A stretch of DNA of 64,000 nt, taken from positions 496,001-560,000 of the forward strand of contig NZ_CP143541.1 of assembly GCF_040126055.1 (NCBI RefSeq), written 5' to 3'. Of the stretch, positions 15,987 through 24,611 are shown one piece after another (positions within the stretch are counted from its first letter, which is position 1; every line of letters starts with the position of its first letter). The position numbers and the translations under genes were made by a program. The notes below the pieces were generated by a model that was given only the letters and a program-made list of their open reading frames with translations, did not search any database and had not been told where the DNA came from. Origin of the DNA: Pseudalkalibacillus sp. SCS-8 (GTDB taxonomy: Bacteria > Bacillota > Bacilli > Bacillales > Fictibacillaceae).

Positions 15987-16454
15987 ATGACACAAGCTGT
16001 ACACACACCTGAAAAACAAGCTCAACGAACACCGACAAATATCAATGCCCATAGACAAAGGGAAGGCTCGTTTCTTTGGAAAGGGATTGTGATTGGAGCA
16101 CTCGTCGGAGGACTGGCAGCGATGATTGACAAGAATACACGACGCAATATCCAGCAACGTTCAATGAAATTGAAAGATCAAACGTCTTCTCTTTATAGCA
16201 CTGTAAGAGAAGATCCTTCTGTCATTATCAATACAGTCAAGCATACAATGGATACGACATCAAAAGCGTTGAACGAGCTTTCTCGTGAGGTGAAGGAAGT
16301 CGTCAGCAAAATTGATGAAGTGAAACAAAACTCGCTTGAAACGTATTCCAGTGTACGTGAAGTGGGCGGAGAACTGAAGGATGTTTCCAGTAAGCTGAGG
16401 GAAGCAGGCAGAGAAATCACTGACCTGGATTATGAGGACGATGAGCATAAATAA
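15987..16454 (+). CDS. YtxH-like general stress protein
   Basis: A 155-residue protein. A polar N-terminus precedes SFLWKGIVIGALVGGLAAMIDKNTRR, which holds one Gly-rich helix (about residues 29-47) followed by a basic stop, the YtxH layout. The remaining two thirds is a charged, coiled-coil-prone helix (SKALNELSREVKEVVSKIDEV and VGGELKDVSSKLREAG). ATG 15987 follows AAAGGAGAG. It is divergent from the GlsB-like gene with back-to-back sigma-B-type promoters. A membrane-anchored stress protein is likely; its molecular task is unknown. Confidence 0.8.
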   Translation: MTQAVHTPEKQAQRTPTNINAHRQREGSFLWKGIVIGALVGGLAAMIDKNTRRNIQQRSMKLKDQTSSLYSTVREDPSVIINTVKHTMDTTSKALNELSREVKEVVSKIDEVKQNSLETYSSVREVGGELKDVSSKLREAGREITDLDYEDDEHK

Positions 16455-16481
16455 GTAAGCTGTTCAATCTGAGGGAGAGAG

Positions 16482-17318
16482 GTGAGAGTGACCGTGGGGA
16501 GACTTAAAGAACCTTCGAAAAAAGCATTTTGGAAAGAGCTGATTGATCGGATAAAAGACGACAGAGTAACCGGATTAGCTGCACAATTAGCTTACTATTT
16601 TCTACTGTCACTTTTTCCTTTTCTGATTGTTGCTGTCACCATTGCAACGGCTGTCGTGGATCAAGGTGAGATGTTCACTTTGTTGCAAAGATATGCTCCA
16701 GGTGAAGTGATGAACGTAATCAATGAGAATTCAGATCTGATCAATAATCAAGGCGGTGCCATCCTATCGTTAGGGATCATCGGGACGTTGTGGACCGCCT
16801 CAAATGGTATGAATGCTGTCATCAAGGCTTTGAACGAGGCTTATGATGTCGGGCAGAGCAGAAACTTCCTTAAAGCGAGAGGAATTGCGATTTCTCTTAC
16901 GTTAGGGATGCTCTTAATCATCATGGTCGCCATGGTATTGCCGATTTTCGGAAAGATAATCGGAGACATCTTCGCCTATATCGGATTACCGAATGCTGAG
17001 ATGGTCTGGAATGTTCTTCGGTGGGTGTTAAGTACATTCATCATTGCTTTGGTGATTGCAATCATTTATTACATTGCTCCGAATAAGAAGCTAAGGATGA
17101 AGGATGTATGGATTGGAGCAATTGTGGCGACGGTCGGCTGGCAACTCGCTTCATTGGCTTTCTCATTCTATATCAATAATTTTGCCAATTACAATGAAAC
17201 ATATGGCAGCCTTGGGGGCGTCATTGTGTTGATGCTTTGGTTCTATGTTTCAGGATTGATGCTGATCATCGGCGGTGAGGTCAATGCAACCTTCAAAAAG
17301 ATGGAAAAGGCCGCATAG
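16482..17318 (+). CDS. YihY/BrkB family membrane protein
   Basis: A 278-residue protein with six or so helices. The family marks are present: RVTGLAAQLAYYFLLSLFPF (about residues 29-48), GTLWTASNGMNAVIKALN, a central YYIAPNKKLRMKDVWIGA, and NYNETYGSLGGVIVLMLWFY near the end. B. subtilis YfkH belongs here. Function is unsettled (once mis-called RNase BN). Several GTG starts are possible (16482, 16488, 16494); I keep 16482, but the ribosome-binding site GGGAGAGAGG favours 16488 or 16494. Lies 27 nt after the YtxH-like gene and probably shares its transcript. Confidence 0.88.
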   Translation: MRVTVGRLKEPSKKAFWKELIDRIKDDRVTGLAAQLAYYFLLSLFPFLIVAVTIATAVVDQGEMFTLLQRYAPGEVMNVINENSDLINNQGGAILSLGIIGTLWTASNGMNAVIKALNEAYDVGQSRNFLKARGIAISLTLGMLLIIMVAMVLPIFGKIIGDIFAYIGLPNAEMVWNVLRWVLSTFIIALVIAIIYYIAPNKKLRMKDVWIGAIVATVGWQLASLAFSFYINNFANYNETYGSLGGVIVLMLWFYVSGLMLIIGGEVNATFKKMEKAA

Positions 17319-17393
17319 TCTTGGTTTTTGCATGGAATAGATAAGGGCTCCAAGGTAAAACTAAGGATACTCTTCTTGAAAAGGAGCCTTCTA

Positions 17394-17501
17394 ATGAGCA
17401 ATAACAAACAGAACCACAATGTGAAGAACCACAAAAAGCATACAAGCGATAGTAAACATAAGACGAGCAGTTCAGCAAATAAGAAAAACCAATATCATTA
17501 A
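17394..17501 (+). CDS. Small basic Asn/Lys/His-rich protein (35 aa)
   Basis: ATG 17394 follows AAAAGGAG with 8 nt spacing. The 35-residue product (MSNNKQNHNVKNHKKHTS and onward to NQYH) is hydrophilic and rich in Asn, Lys, His and Ser with no hydrophobic segment. Composition resembles minor small spore proteins, but I do not recognise a family. A GGCTCC (17346-17351) upstream can pair with the GGAGCC (17383-17388) that holds the ribosome-binding site. Confidence 0.6.
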   Translation: MSNNKQNHNVKNHKKHTSDSKHKTSSSANKKNQYH

Positions 17502-17510
17502 TCTTCAAAT

Positions 17511-17535
17511 GCCATCCATTACGGGTGGCTTTTCC
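17511..17535 (+). terminator. Terminator after the 35-aa gene
   Basis: GCCATCC (17511-17517) with GGGTGGC (17523-17529) including a G-U pair, then TTTTCC. Confidence 0.65.
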
Positions 17536-17640
17536 ATCTTTATAAAGTGTGTTTGTCGTTGATTCACGTTTGAAGACCGCTCGGAAAAAGGTATTACTAT
17601 AATAGTCCTACTTGTAGATCGAAAAATTGGAGGGATACAT

Positions 17641-19281
17641 GTGCGCGTTTCTGAACTATTTGTAAAGTGTCTAGAGAATGAAGGGGTCGAGTACATTTTC
17701 GGGGTTCCTGGAGAGGAAAACATCGACTTCCTTGACGCCTTGAAGGAGTCCTCAATCACGTTCATCACAACCCGACATGAAACAGGGGCAGCATTCATGG
17801 CAGGTCATTATGGCAAGCTGACAGGGAAACCAGGCGTATGTCTTACAACACTTGGACCTGGTGCGACGAATATGGTCACAGGTGTTGCGGATGCCAATAT
17901 GGATCTGGCTCCGTTGATTGCGATAACCGGGCAGGCAAGCATGGATCGACAGCACAAGCTTTCCCATCAATATTATGATCTTGTATCCATGTTCAAGCCA
18001 GTGACCAAATGGAATGCTTCGATTCGGGATAAAGACATTGTGCCTGAAGTTGTTCGGAAAGCTTTTCAACAGGCAACGAGTGAAAAACCTGGTGCCGTCC
18101 ATATTGAACTCCCCGAAGATATTGCTGCCATGGACGTAGATGGCGAGCCGTTGGAGGCGATGGCCAATGAATTACTTCCGAGAGCGGTGGAACAAACCGT
18201 CCAAAATGCAGCTTCCTTGATTAATGACGCGAAGCGCCCGATCGTACTTGTCGGGAACGGAGTGACCAGAATGAAAGCTTCAGAAGCGCTGCAACGGTTC
18301 GTCGAGAAATTAAATGTTCCTTTTACAAGTACCTTCATGGGAAAAGGGGCTATTACGTGGGAACATCCGTTGAACTTGCAAACCACTGGACTACAGGATA
18401 AAGATCATATCGCATGCGGAATCGATCAAGCCGATCTAATCATCACGGTTGGATATGATTTTACAGAGTATCCTCCTTCAGCATGGAATCCAGATGGGTC
18501 GAAGCCGATTGTTCATATCGACACACAAGCGGTCGAGGTCGATGCCCATTATCCGATGAAAGTCAGCTTGATCGGTGATATAGAAGAAAACCTTTCACAG
18601 TTGACGGAAAAAGTGGAACAGCGGGAAGCGATGGATGAGGAATACCAGAATCTCAGAGAGAAGCTTATGGCGGATCTTCACGAGAAAGAAGACGATGAGT
18701 CTTATCCAATGAAGCCGCAAAGGATCTTAGCGGATTTAAGGGAGATTTTATCGGATGACGATATTCTTATTTCAGACGTCGGGGCCCATAAAATGTGGAT
18801 TGCACGTCACTATCATTCCGTAAAACCGAATACGTGCTTGATTTCCAACGGATTTGCCTCAATGGGGATAGCAATGCCTGGGGCAATCGGAGCAAAAATT
18901 GCTGAGCCCGAAAAAAGGGTCGTCGCTGTTGCAGGAGATGGCGGTTTCCTTATGACTGTTCAAGAGCTGGAAACGATGGTGAGATTGAATTTACCGATCG
19001 TAGTCATCGTCTGGACCGACAACCGTTATGGCTTGATTGAGTGGAAGCAGATGAATGAATTTGACCGGAGTGCCAACATAACCTTCTCTAATCCAGACTT
19101 GGTCCAGCTGGCTAAATCATTTGGAGCAGAAGGCTTGAAGGTGCTCCGTACTGAGGAATTTAAGCCGATCGTCGAACGTGCTCTTGAAATGAACAAGCCG
19201 GTCGTCATTGATTGTCCTGTCGACTATAAAGAGAACATACGGATGACAGAACGACTCGGGAATATCATTTGCAGCAACTGA
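17641..19281 (+). CDS. alsS: Acetolactate synthase (AlsS/IlvB-type ThDP enzyme)
   Basis: A 546-residue thiamine-diphosphate enzyme that joins two pyruvates to acetolactate and CO2. Visible: FGVPGEENIDF, RHETGAAFMAGHYGKLTGKPG with the catalytic Glu (about residue 47), LGPGATN, GQASMDRQHKLSHQ, and the ThDP-binding GDGGFLMTVQELETMVRLN (about residues 437-455) ending in WTDNRYG. No regulatory subunit (ilvH) or acetolactate decarboxylase gene is adjacent, which fits a stand-alone catabolic (AlsS-like) enzyme rather than the biosynthetic IlvBH. GTG 17641 has TTGGAGGG 7 nt upstream; the ATG two bases earlier is in another frame. Confidence 0.82.
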   Translation: MRVSELFVKCLENEGVEYIFGVPGEENIDFLDALKESSITFITTRHETGAAFMAGHYGKLTGKPGVCLTTLGPGATNMVTGVADANMDLAPLIAITGQASMDRQHKLSHQYYDLVSMFKPVTKWNASIRDKDIVPEVVRKAFQQATSEKPGAVHIELPEDIAAMDVDGEPLEAMANELLPRAVEQTVQNAASLINDAKRPIVLVGNGVTRMKASEALQRFVEKLNVPFTSTFMGKGAITWEHPLNLQTTGLQDKDHIACGIDQADLIITVGYDFTEYPPSAWNPDGSKPIVHIDTQAVEVDAHYPMKVSLIGDIEENLSQLTEKVEQREAMDEEYQNLREKLMADLHEKEDDESYPMKPQRILADLREILSDDDILISDVGAHKMWIARHYHSVKPNTCLISNGFASMGIAMPGAIGAKIAEPEKRVVAVAGDGGFLMTVQELETMVRLNLPIVVIVWTDNRYGLIEWKQMNEFDRSANITFSNPDLVQLAKSFGAEGLKVLRTEEFKPIVERALEMNKPVVIDCPVDYKENIRMTERLGNIICSN

Positions 19282-19344
19282 TGAGCAACTAACTGGCAGA
19301 GAAGACGGTCATAACACGAATGCCGAGCCGAACGATATGATAAA

Positions 19345-19384
19345 GGGGTGTCTCTCTCAATGGCCGAGAGATGCCTCTTTTTTG
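19345..19384 (+). terminator. Terminator after acetolactate synthase
   Basis: AGGGGTGTCTCTC (19344-19356 region) pairs with GAGAGATGCCTC (19366-19377) using G-U pairs, followed by TTTTTTG. Confidence 0.75.
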
Positions 19385-19420
19385 TCTTTTTTATATGGAA
19401 TGGTTCGGGCAGAGAGGCGT

Positions 19421-19536
19421 TTGGTTTATAAATTTGTGAAATTGGTCTATAAATTCATAAATCGGGCTATAAAATTTAAAATCTGTTTATAATTTTCGAA
19501 AATAAACGGATTATCGCTAAAATCTGTTTATAATGG
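19421..19536. repeat. Degenerate ~20-nt AT-rich repeat array
   Basis: Units of about 20 nt such as GGTTTATAAATTTGTGAAATT, GGTCTATAAATTCATAAATC and GGGCTATAAAATTTAAAATC follow one another. The unit AAATCGGGCTATAA recurs, on the other strand, at 41058-41176. No coding potential. Confidence 0.65.
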
Positions 19537-19627
19537 AACATTTCCACCAAACGAACTTTTCTCAGAATGAATCCATAATTGGAAATCATAGACTAGTACT
19601 GTATGGACAACCGATATGGTACACTAA

Positions 19628-19736
19628 GGTGTCTGACACTTTCCACGACGTCAGCCGTACCAACGGTTGTTGGAAAGTGTCAGACACCATCAACAACCTC
19701 AGACAGCTCAACACTTTTATAAAAGTGTCAGACACT
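19628..19736. repeat. REP-like palindromic repeat (GTGTCWGRCAC family), two units
   Basis: GGTGTCTGACACTTTCCA (19628-19645) is perfectly complementary to TGGAAAGTGTCAGACACC (19671-19688), an 18-bp stem with a 25-nt loop. A second, smaller palindrome ACACTTTT/AAAAGTGT (19711-19728) runs into AGTGTCAGACACT (19724-19736). Related units lie at 28741, 31145 and 54118. Confidence 0.75.
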
Positions 19737-19762
19737 AAATCAAAAGAAGGAGTACAACGTGT

Positions 19763-20227
19763 ATGGAGATTCAGAAGGCACCTGGAGATCAAAAGCATAG
19801 AAATGTAAAATGGCTTGGCACGATTCTCTTCGTCGCTTATTTAGCTGTGCTCATCTATACAACGTTGTTCACATACAATTATTACGTCTATGGAAAATCG
19901 TTCAACCTTGTATTGTTCGACAGCATCCAGCTGATGTGGCGAAGCGGGGATTATTGGCTCATCTTCAAAAATGTAATCGGCAATATCCTATTGTTCATGC
20001 CTTTAGGGTTTTTATTGCCATTGATTTCACGGAGGCTGGCATCTTTCAGAGGGATGTTCTTCATTTCATACGGGATGAGTACAATGATTGAATTGCTTCA
20101 ATTCAACTATGCCAACCGGATTTTTGATATTGATGATATTTTCTTGAATGGATTAGGCGGTCTCGTCGGGTTGATCATGTATAAGATCATTGCATTCGTT
20201 TACCGTCTCTATCGACGTAACAAATAA
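19763..20227 (+). CDS. VanZ family membrane protein
   Basis: A 154-residue protein with four helices. The VanZ signature is seen: KNVIGNILLFMPLGFLLPLI (about residues 69-88), a following loop with RRL, MSTMIELLQFN and RIFDIDDIFLNGLGGLVGLI near the C-terminus. VanZ-family proteins are linked to low-level teicoplanin resistance in enterococci, but most genomic members have no known function. ATG 19763 has AAGGAG 10 nt upstream. It stands alone after a REP-like repeat and ends at a bidirectional terminator. Confidence 0.88.
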   Translation: MEIQKAPGDQKHRNVKWLGTILFVAYLAVLIYTTLFTYNYYVYGKSFNLVLFDSIQLMWRSGDYWLIFKNVIGNILLFMPLGFLLPLISRRLASFRGMFFISYGMSTMIELLQFNYANRIFDIDDIFLNGLGGLVGLIMYKIIAFVYRLYRRNK

Positions 20228-20245
20228 CCATAACTATGAGCATAT

Positions 20246-20283
20246 AAAAAAGACGGATTCCAAAATGGAATCCGTCTTTTCTC
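20246..20283. terminator. Bidirectional terminator between vanZ-like and ykuV
   Basis: AAAAAGACGGATTCCA (20246-20261) pairs with TGGAATCCGTCTTTT (20266-20280). A and T runs flank both sides, serving two convergent genes. Confidence 0.88.
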
Positions 20284-20292
20284 TACTTATTC

Positions 20293-20733
20293 TTATTTGC
20301 CTAGCACGCGATTTACACGCTTTGTCAACATTTTCATGCCGTCTCCGCCAGCCTGGAAGTGACGAAGCTTACCTTCTGCATCAAATACATAGTAAGCTGG
20401 AACATATTGATTTTCATAAGCATCTGTCAGCTTGTGCTTGTTATCCACGAAAATCGGTTGTGTAATCCCGTGTTCAGCTGCGACTTCTTTCACTTGATCC
20501 ACATCAAGATCTTTTTCAGAACGTGGCATATGAACAGCGATGACATTCAACTCATCTTTATAGTCATCACGGAATTGATTGATGTTCGGCATCGCATCTT
20601 TACAAAGCTGGCAGCTGACCGACCAGAAATGGACAAGTGTCGGTTTGTCTCCAACGAGATCATCCTTCGAAACCTCACCATTCAACCATTCTGTAGCACC
20701 TTCAAATTCAGGCATTTCGGTACGTAAGCGCAT
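20293..20733 (-). CDS. ykuV: Thiol-disulfide oxidoreductase YkuV
   Basis: A 146-residue thioredoxin-fold (TlpA/redoxin-like) protein without a signal peptide, so cytosolic. The active site is HFWSVSCQLCKDAMP with the CxxC pair (about residues 36 and 39), and YVPAYYVFDAEGKLRHFQAG holds the cis-Pro-type loop. The sequence closely follows B. subtilis YkuV throughout (AVHMPRSEKDLD, EHGITQPIFVD). YkuV reduces disulfides in the cytoplasm. ATG 20733 follows AAGGAGTCGATC. Transcribed alone toward the shared terminator. Confidence 0.9.
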   Translation of the reverse strand: MRLRTEMPEFEGATEWLNGEVSKDDLVGDKPTLVHFWSVSCQLCKDAMPNINQFRDDYKDELNVIAVHMPRSEKDLDVDQVKEVAAEHGITQPIFVDNKHKLTDAYENQYVPAYYVFDAEGKLRHFQAGGDGMKMLTKRVNRVLGK

Positions 20734-20858
20734 GTTAGATCGACTCCTTATACGTTAATTTTATTTAAAATTATTATTATCTAATTGTGATTTTAAAATT
20801 TATGGACAAAAACGTCAATTAATCTGTCTCAATATAGTATACCTTTACCTTAGAACGG

Positions 20859-22028
20859 TTAAACGTTACCAGATCGGACTTCAGCCCTCTTAGGGTTGAA
20901 GAAGGAAACGCTAATGAACAAGACGAGCATCATACCGCCAATCGTGTAAAAAATACTCCCTTCAGCAAATACCTGGATGGCCAAACCTCCGATAAGCGGT
21001 CCGAAAATACTGCCGAGACTGAAGCAGATCCCCGCCAGGATGTTGCCAGCTGGTAAATGCTCTTTCGGAAGCAGGTCGGCCATGAATGTGATTCCCATTG
21101 AAAAGAGTGAGCCTAGGAAAAGTCCGGCAATCAAGAACATGACTGCTAAGAAAACGAGGGACGAGCTTAACGTCATCAAAAGAAAACAGATCCCCCCGAT
21201 TAAGAGAGAGCCTACTAAGATCGGTTTTCGTCCTAATCGGTCACTTAATAGGCCGAGAGGAACCTGGAATACAAGTGCTCCGACTGCGAAGGCCGGTAAT
21301 AGGATCGACACAGCATCAACGCCGAGCCCTTGACGGACCGCATAGACCGGAAAATTACTATGGACAGTTGTTTCAATAAATCCATAACCGAATGTGCCGA
21401 GAAGACCCGGCCAGGACAAACGGAAGACCTTTCCGTATCTTTGCCACGTACTCTGAACGTCTGCCGTGTGGATATTTTCAGGATACGCATTATCAATGCG
21501 AATAAGAAGAAGCAGCGCCAATACGCATAATAGGGCTGCGACCGCGAATGGCAGTGCATCATGTATTTCAATCAATCTTGTCATGATCGGACCGACTCCG
21601 AAGCCTAGACCGAAAGAGACGCCATAAATGGAGATGTTCCGCCCTCGATTTCCTTCCACACTCATTGATGTCAGCCATACTTGTGTAGCAAAGTGGAAAA
21701 TATGGTCACCAATACCGATAATTAATCTGAGGATGAACCAAAACCAGATGGCCTGCCATAGGGGAAAGACGATCAGTGAGACGGCTGTCAGAGCGATCCC
21801 CGCAACAATCATCCGCTTATAACCAAAATTATGTAACGGTTTTTCAATGAATGGTGAAATGACTAGAATTCCGATATAAAAAGCAGATGCACTCAAGCCA
21901 TTGATACTTGATGAGACACCAGCATCTTCTAAAAGAATCGCCAGAAGGGGAAGAAGCATCCCTTGGGCAAATCCTGAAACGAAAACGACTGCGATCAGGA
22001 CGTTGAAACGATAACGGGCGGAGCGCAT
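20859..22028 (-). CDS. MFS transporter (YfkF-like)
   Basis: A 389-residue, 12-helix major facilitator protein. It has the motif PLGLLSDRLGRKPILVGSL in the loop between helices 8 and 9 (the inter-domain copy of motif A); the first-half loop is diverged (EKPLHNFGYKRMIV). GFGVGPIMTRLIE in helix 5 resembles motif C of drug exporters (G-rich, with Pro), suggesting efflux. Its place near the osmC-, YfkD- and PdaA-type genes matches B. subtilis yfkF. Divergent from the OsmC gene. Confidence 0.85.
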   Translation of the reverse strand: MRSARYRFNVLIAVVFVSGFAQGMLLPLLAILLEDAGVSSSINGLSASAFYIGILVISPFIEKPLHNFGYKRMIVAGIALTAVSLIVFPLWQAIWFWFILRLIIGIGDHIFHFATQVWLTSMSVEGNRGRNISIYGVSFGLGFGVGPIMTRLIEIHDALPFAVAALLCVLALLLLIRIDNAYPENIHTADVQSTWQRYGKVFRLSWPGLLGTFGYGFIETTVHSNFPVYAVRQGLGVDAVSILLPAFAVGALVFQVPLGLLSDRLGRKPILVGSLLIGGICFLLMTLSSSLVFLAVMFLIAGLFLGSLFSMGITFMADLLPKEHLPAGNILAGICFSLGSIFGPLIGGLAIQVFAEGSIFYTIGGMMLVLFISVSFFNPKRAEVRSGNV

Positions 22029-22158
22029 AACTTGTACTTCCTTTCATTAGTTGATACATTTTACTATATCTGTTACTACTGAAATCTTACTTATTCTTAT
22101 CCATCTCAAAAATCTTCATCCATTATAACAGAGCATAATCATTCAAGGAGTGACGAAA

Positions 22159-22545
22159 ATGGAATTTAAAATGAATGACGGTGGATTCACAGCTGAATTC
22201 GAATACGGAACATTGAACATTTCTGGAAACGAGGAATATGGATTCCGTCCATATCAATTATTAGTGTCTTCCGTAGCGGTTTGCAGCGGCGGCGTGTTAA
22301 GAAAAGTACTAGAAAAAATGCGATACCCATTCGAAGATATCAAGGTGAACGCAGAAATTGTACGAAATGAAGAAGAAGCGAACCGGGTTGAGAAGATCGA
22401 GCTCACCTTCCATATTGAAACGGATGAGTGGGATGAAAAGAAAATCGAGAAAGCGATGCAATTGACCCGTAAAAATTGCTCCATGGTACAATCGGTGAAA
22501 GACAGCATAGAGGTTGTGGAAAAAGCCGAATGGGTCAAACGATAA
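22159..22545 (+). CDS. OsmC family protein
   Basis: A 128-residue OsmC/Ohr-fold protein. It has GFRPYQLLVSSVAVCSGGVLRKVLEKM with the first Cys (about residue 42) and a second Cys in LTRKNCSMVQSVKDSIEV (about residue 108), the pair that reduces organic hydroperoxides in active members. ATG 22159 has AAGGAG 8 nt upstream; the in-frame GTG 22150 overlaps the ribosome-binding site. Its 3' end overlaps the YitT-type gene by 16 nt. Confidence 0.85.
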   Translation: MEFKMNDGGFTAEFEYGTLNISGNEEYGFRPYQLLVSSVAVCSGGVLRKVLEKMRYPFEDIKVNAEIVRNEEEANRVEKIELTFHIETDEWDEKKIEKAMQLTRKNCSMVQSVKDSIEVVEKAEWVKR

Positions 22546-23141
22546 AAACGCTCCTGACACTCGCATTCGGAGCAATCATTCAGGGGTTGGGAATGGGATT
22601 GTTTCTATTCCCGCATCATATTCCTTCTGGGGGCGCAGCAGGAATTGCTGTCCTTAATGAATTTTTCTGGAATATACCGCATGGGTGGTCTTTATGGCTC
22701 GTCAATGTCCCACTGTTGATTGTTGCCGTCAAATTCCTTGGAGCAGGATCAGCAGGGAAGACGATTTTTTCCGTAACGGTGACTTCCATAACGGTTGATG
22801 TCATTGCCTTGATTTTACCAGGACCTGTTTCAATTCCATGGATTGACCTCTTGTTTGGGGCTTGTCTATTTGGAATCGGTGTCGGTATCCTGTTCAGGCA
22901 TGGCGCTTCATCAGGTGGGATGGCGATCCTTGCACAGATTTTCGCTAAGATTTTCAATCGTCCACCGGGTAAAATCATGTTCTGGATTAACGGCGTCATC
23001 TTTTTTATAACGGCTTTTGTAATTGGTTGGTGGATCTTCTTATTCGCCATTTGTACACAATGGATCGGTACAAAAGTGCTGGATCAGGTTTATAATGGAC
23101 AGCTCACTATAGTGAAACTCCGGAAAGCACTCCATATGTAA
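22530..23141 (+). CDS. YitT/YczE-type membrane protein, short form
   Basis: A 203-residue protein with five to six helices. FGAIIQGLGMGLFLFPHHIPSGG begins the YitT (DUF161) repeat and the second half has GIGVGILFRHGASSGGMAILA, the internal duplication with the SGG motif. The C-terminal DUF2179 domain that most YitT proteins carry is missing. ATG 22530 lies inside the OsmC gene with only a weak ribosome-binding site, so translational coupling is likely. Function of the family is unknown. Confidence 0.82.
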   Translation: MGQTIKTLLTLAFGAIIQGLGMGLFLFPHHIPSGGAAGIAVLNEFFWNIPHGWSLWLVNVPLLIVAVKFLGAGSAGKTIFSVTVTSITVDVIALILPGPVSIPWIDLLFGACLFGIGVGILFRHGASSGGMAILAQIFAKIFNRPPGKIMFWINGVIFFITAFVIGWWIFLFAICTQWIGTKVLDQVYNGQLTIVKLRKALHM

Positions 23142-23190
23142 GGGGTGTTTTTCTTAAACTTCATTTTGACGAGAGAGGGAGGTGGAGAAG

Positions 23191-24540
23191 ATGGCCCAAC
23201 AAATGGACTTTACAACGGGATCTGTACCGAAACAGATGATCACCTTTTCTGTTCCGATTTTCCTGACGAACATTTTGCAAACCTCGTTCCAATTCATCGA
23301 TAGTGTTTGGGTAGGAAATTTGTTGGGATCTGCTTCCCTTGGGGCCATCTCGATATCTGCTACCCTGATTTTCACAATCCTTTCGTTCATCATCGGCGTG
23401 AATAGTGCTTCCCTTACTGTCCTTTCACAGAAAAAAGGGGCAAACGATGAACAAGGGTTGAAGGAATCGTTGAATGCGTTCGTGTTTGTGCTCGGAGTAC
23501 TAGCGATCAGCCTCGGACTCGTCGGGTTCTTTTTAGCTGATTGGTTATTAAAAATACTTGGAACTCCTGCAGAAATCTTTCCGCTTGCCAAGTCGTACTT
23601 GCAGGTCAACTTTCTTGGAATCGTATTTTTATTCGGATACAACTTTATCGGAACTGTTTTACGTGCTTTAGGAGATAGTAAAACCCCGATCCGCTTTGTT
23701 TTCATTGCGGTCGTATTGAATACGATTCTTGACCCGATCTTCATCAGCTGGTTTGACATGGGAATTGTCGGAGCTGCTTATGCGACCATTGTTTCGCAAG
23801 GCTTTGCATTCGTTTACGGAATCTTTTACTCGGTATGGAAAGCCGGTGTTCCGTTTTCTGTACCGTATCTGCCGCCTCGCTTTTATTTCATGACGTTATT
23901 CAAGCTCGGGGTTCCGGCGGGACTTCAGATGATGGCAATCTCAGGTGGAATTGCAGCAATCATGGGGATTGTCGCATATTTCGGTACGGATGTTGTCGCA
24001 GGATTCGGCGCTGCACAACGGATCGACAGCATCATCATGCTGCCGGCTTTTACGTTAGGGTCTGCAGTGAACAGCATGGCAGGTCAAAATATCGGGATTC
24101 GTTCATGGGATCGTGTCGAGGCCATTTCCCGGAATGGGATCTATCTGATTCTGCTCGTCTCCTTTTCAATCAGTACAATTGCTTATTTCACGGCGGAATC
24201 CTTAATCAGGCTATTTGTGAATGACGAAGAGACAATTGAATTCGGTGCGACATATTTAAAAAGTGTTGCCTTCTTCTACCCGTTCCTCGGCATCAATTTC
24301 GTATTGAACGGGATTGTGAGAGCAGCAGGTGCAATGGTACAGGTACTTATTCTGAATCTCATTTCGTTCTGGGTGCTGCGTGTCCCACTGACCTATTTAT
24401 TCTCGAGGTGGCTCGGTGAAGAAGGAATCGCTTTTGGAATTGGAACAAGCTTCATCATCAGCAGTATCATTGCATACGGATATTATAAATTCGGCAGGTG
24501 GCGCGAGATCGAAATCTTCAAGGAAGAAAACGAGTCTTGA
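23191..24540 (+). CDS. MATE family efflux transporter
   Basis: A 449-residue, 12-helix multidrug/oligosaccharidyl-lipid/polysaccharide-fold exporter. Two MatE repeats are seen: FSVPIFLTNILQTSFQFIDS with VWVGNLLG (N-half) and FKLGVPAGLQMMAISGG with AAQRIDSIIMLPAFTLGSA (C-half). Such proteins expel cationic drugs in exchange for Na+ or H+. ATG 23191 has AGGGAGG 8 nt upstream; the GTG at 23182 is part of that site. It is followed by a short ORF and a terminator. Confidence 0.93.
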   Translation: MAQQMDFTTGSVPKQMITFSVPIFLTNILQTSFQFIDSVWVGNLLGSASLGAISISATLIFTILSFIIGVNSASLTVLSQKKGANDEQGLKESLNAFVFVLGVLAISLGLVGFFLADWLLKILGTPAEIFPLAKSYLQVNFLGIVFLFGYNFIGTVLRALGDSKTPIRFVFIAVVLNTILDPIFISWFDMGIVGAAYATIVSQGFAFVYGIFYSVWKAGVPFSVPYLPPRFYFMTLFKLGVPAGLQMMAISGGIAAIMGIVAYFGTDVVAGFGAAQRIDSIIMLPAFTLGSAVNSMAGQNIGIRSWDRVEAISRNGIYLILLVSFSISTIAYFTAESLIRLFVNDEETIEFGATYLKSVAFFYPFLGINFVLNGIVRAAGAMVQVLILNLISFWVLRVPLTYLFSRWLGEEGIAFGIGTSFIISSIIAYGYYKFGRWREIEIFKEENES

Positions 24541-24553
24541 GGAGGACACATAA

Positions 24554-24595
24554 TTGAACAGACGCTTGTACACCCTTTCTGTTAGGAAGAGCTGA
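24554..24595 (+). CDS. Possible 13-codon leader ORF
   Basis: AGGAGG directly follows the MATE stop codon, and 8 nt later a TTG opens a 13-codon frame (MNRRLYTLSVRKS) ending at 24595. Its codons cover the entire left arm of the terminator at 24570-24611. If translated, ribosomes would block the terminator. It may also be chance, as no family is recognisable. Confidence 0.35.
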   Translation: MNRRLYTLSVRKS

Positions 24596-24611
24596 CAGAA
24601 GGGTGTTTTTT
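24570..24611 (+). terminator. Terminator/attenuator before the AbiGi-like gene
   Basis: ACACCCTT-T-CTGT (24570-24582) pairs with ACAGAAGGGTGT (24595-24606), then TTTTTT. The next ATG (24612) follows the T run at once, and its only ribosome-binding site candidate (AGAAGGG) is the right arm of the stem. Confidence 0.75.
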
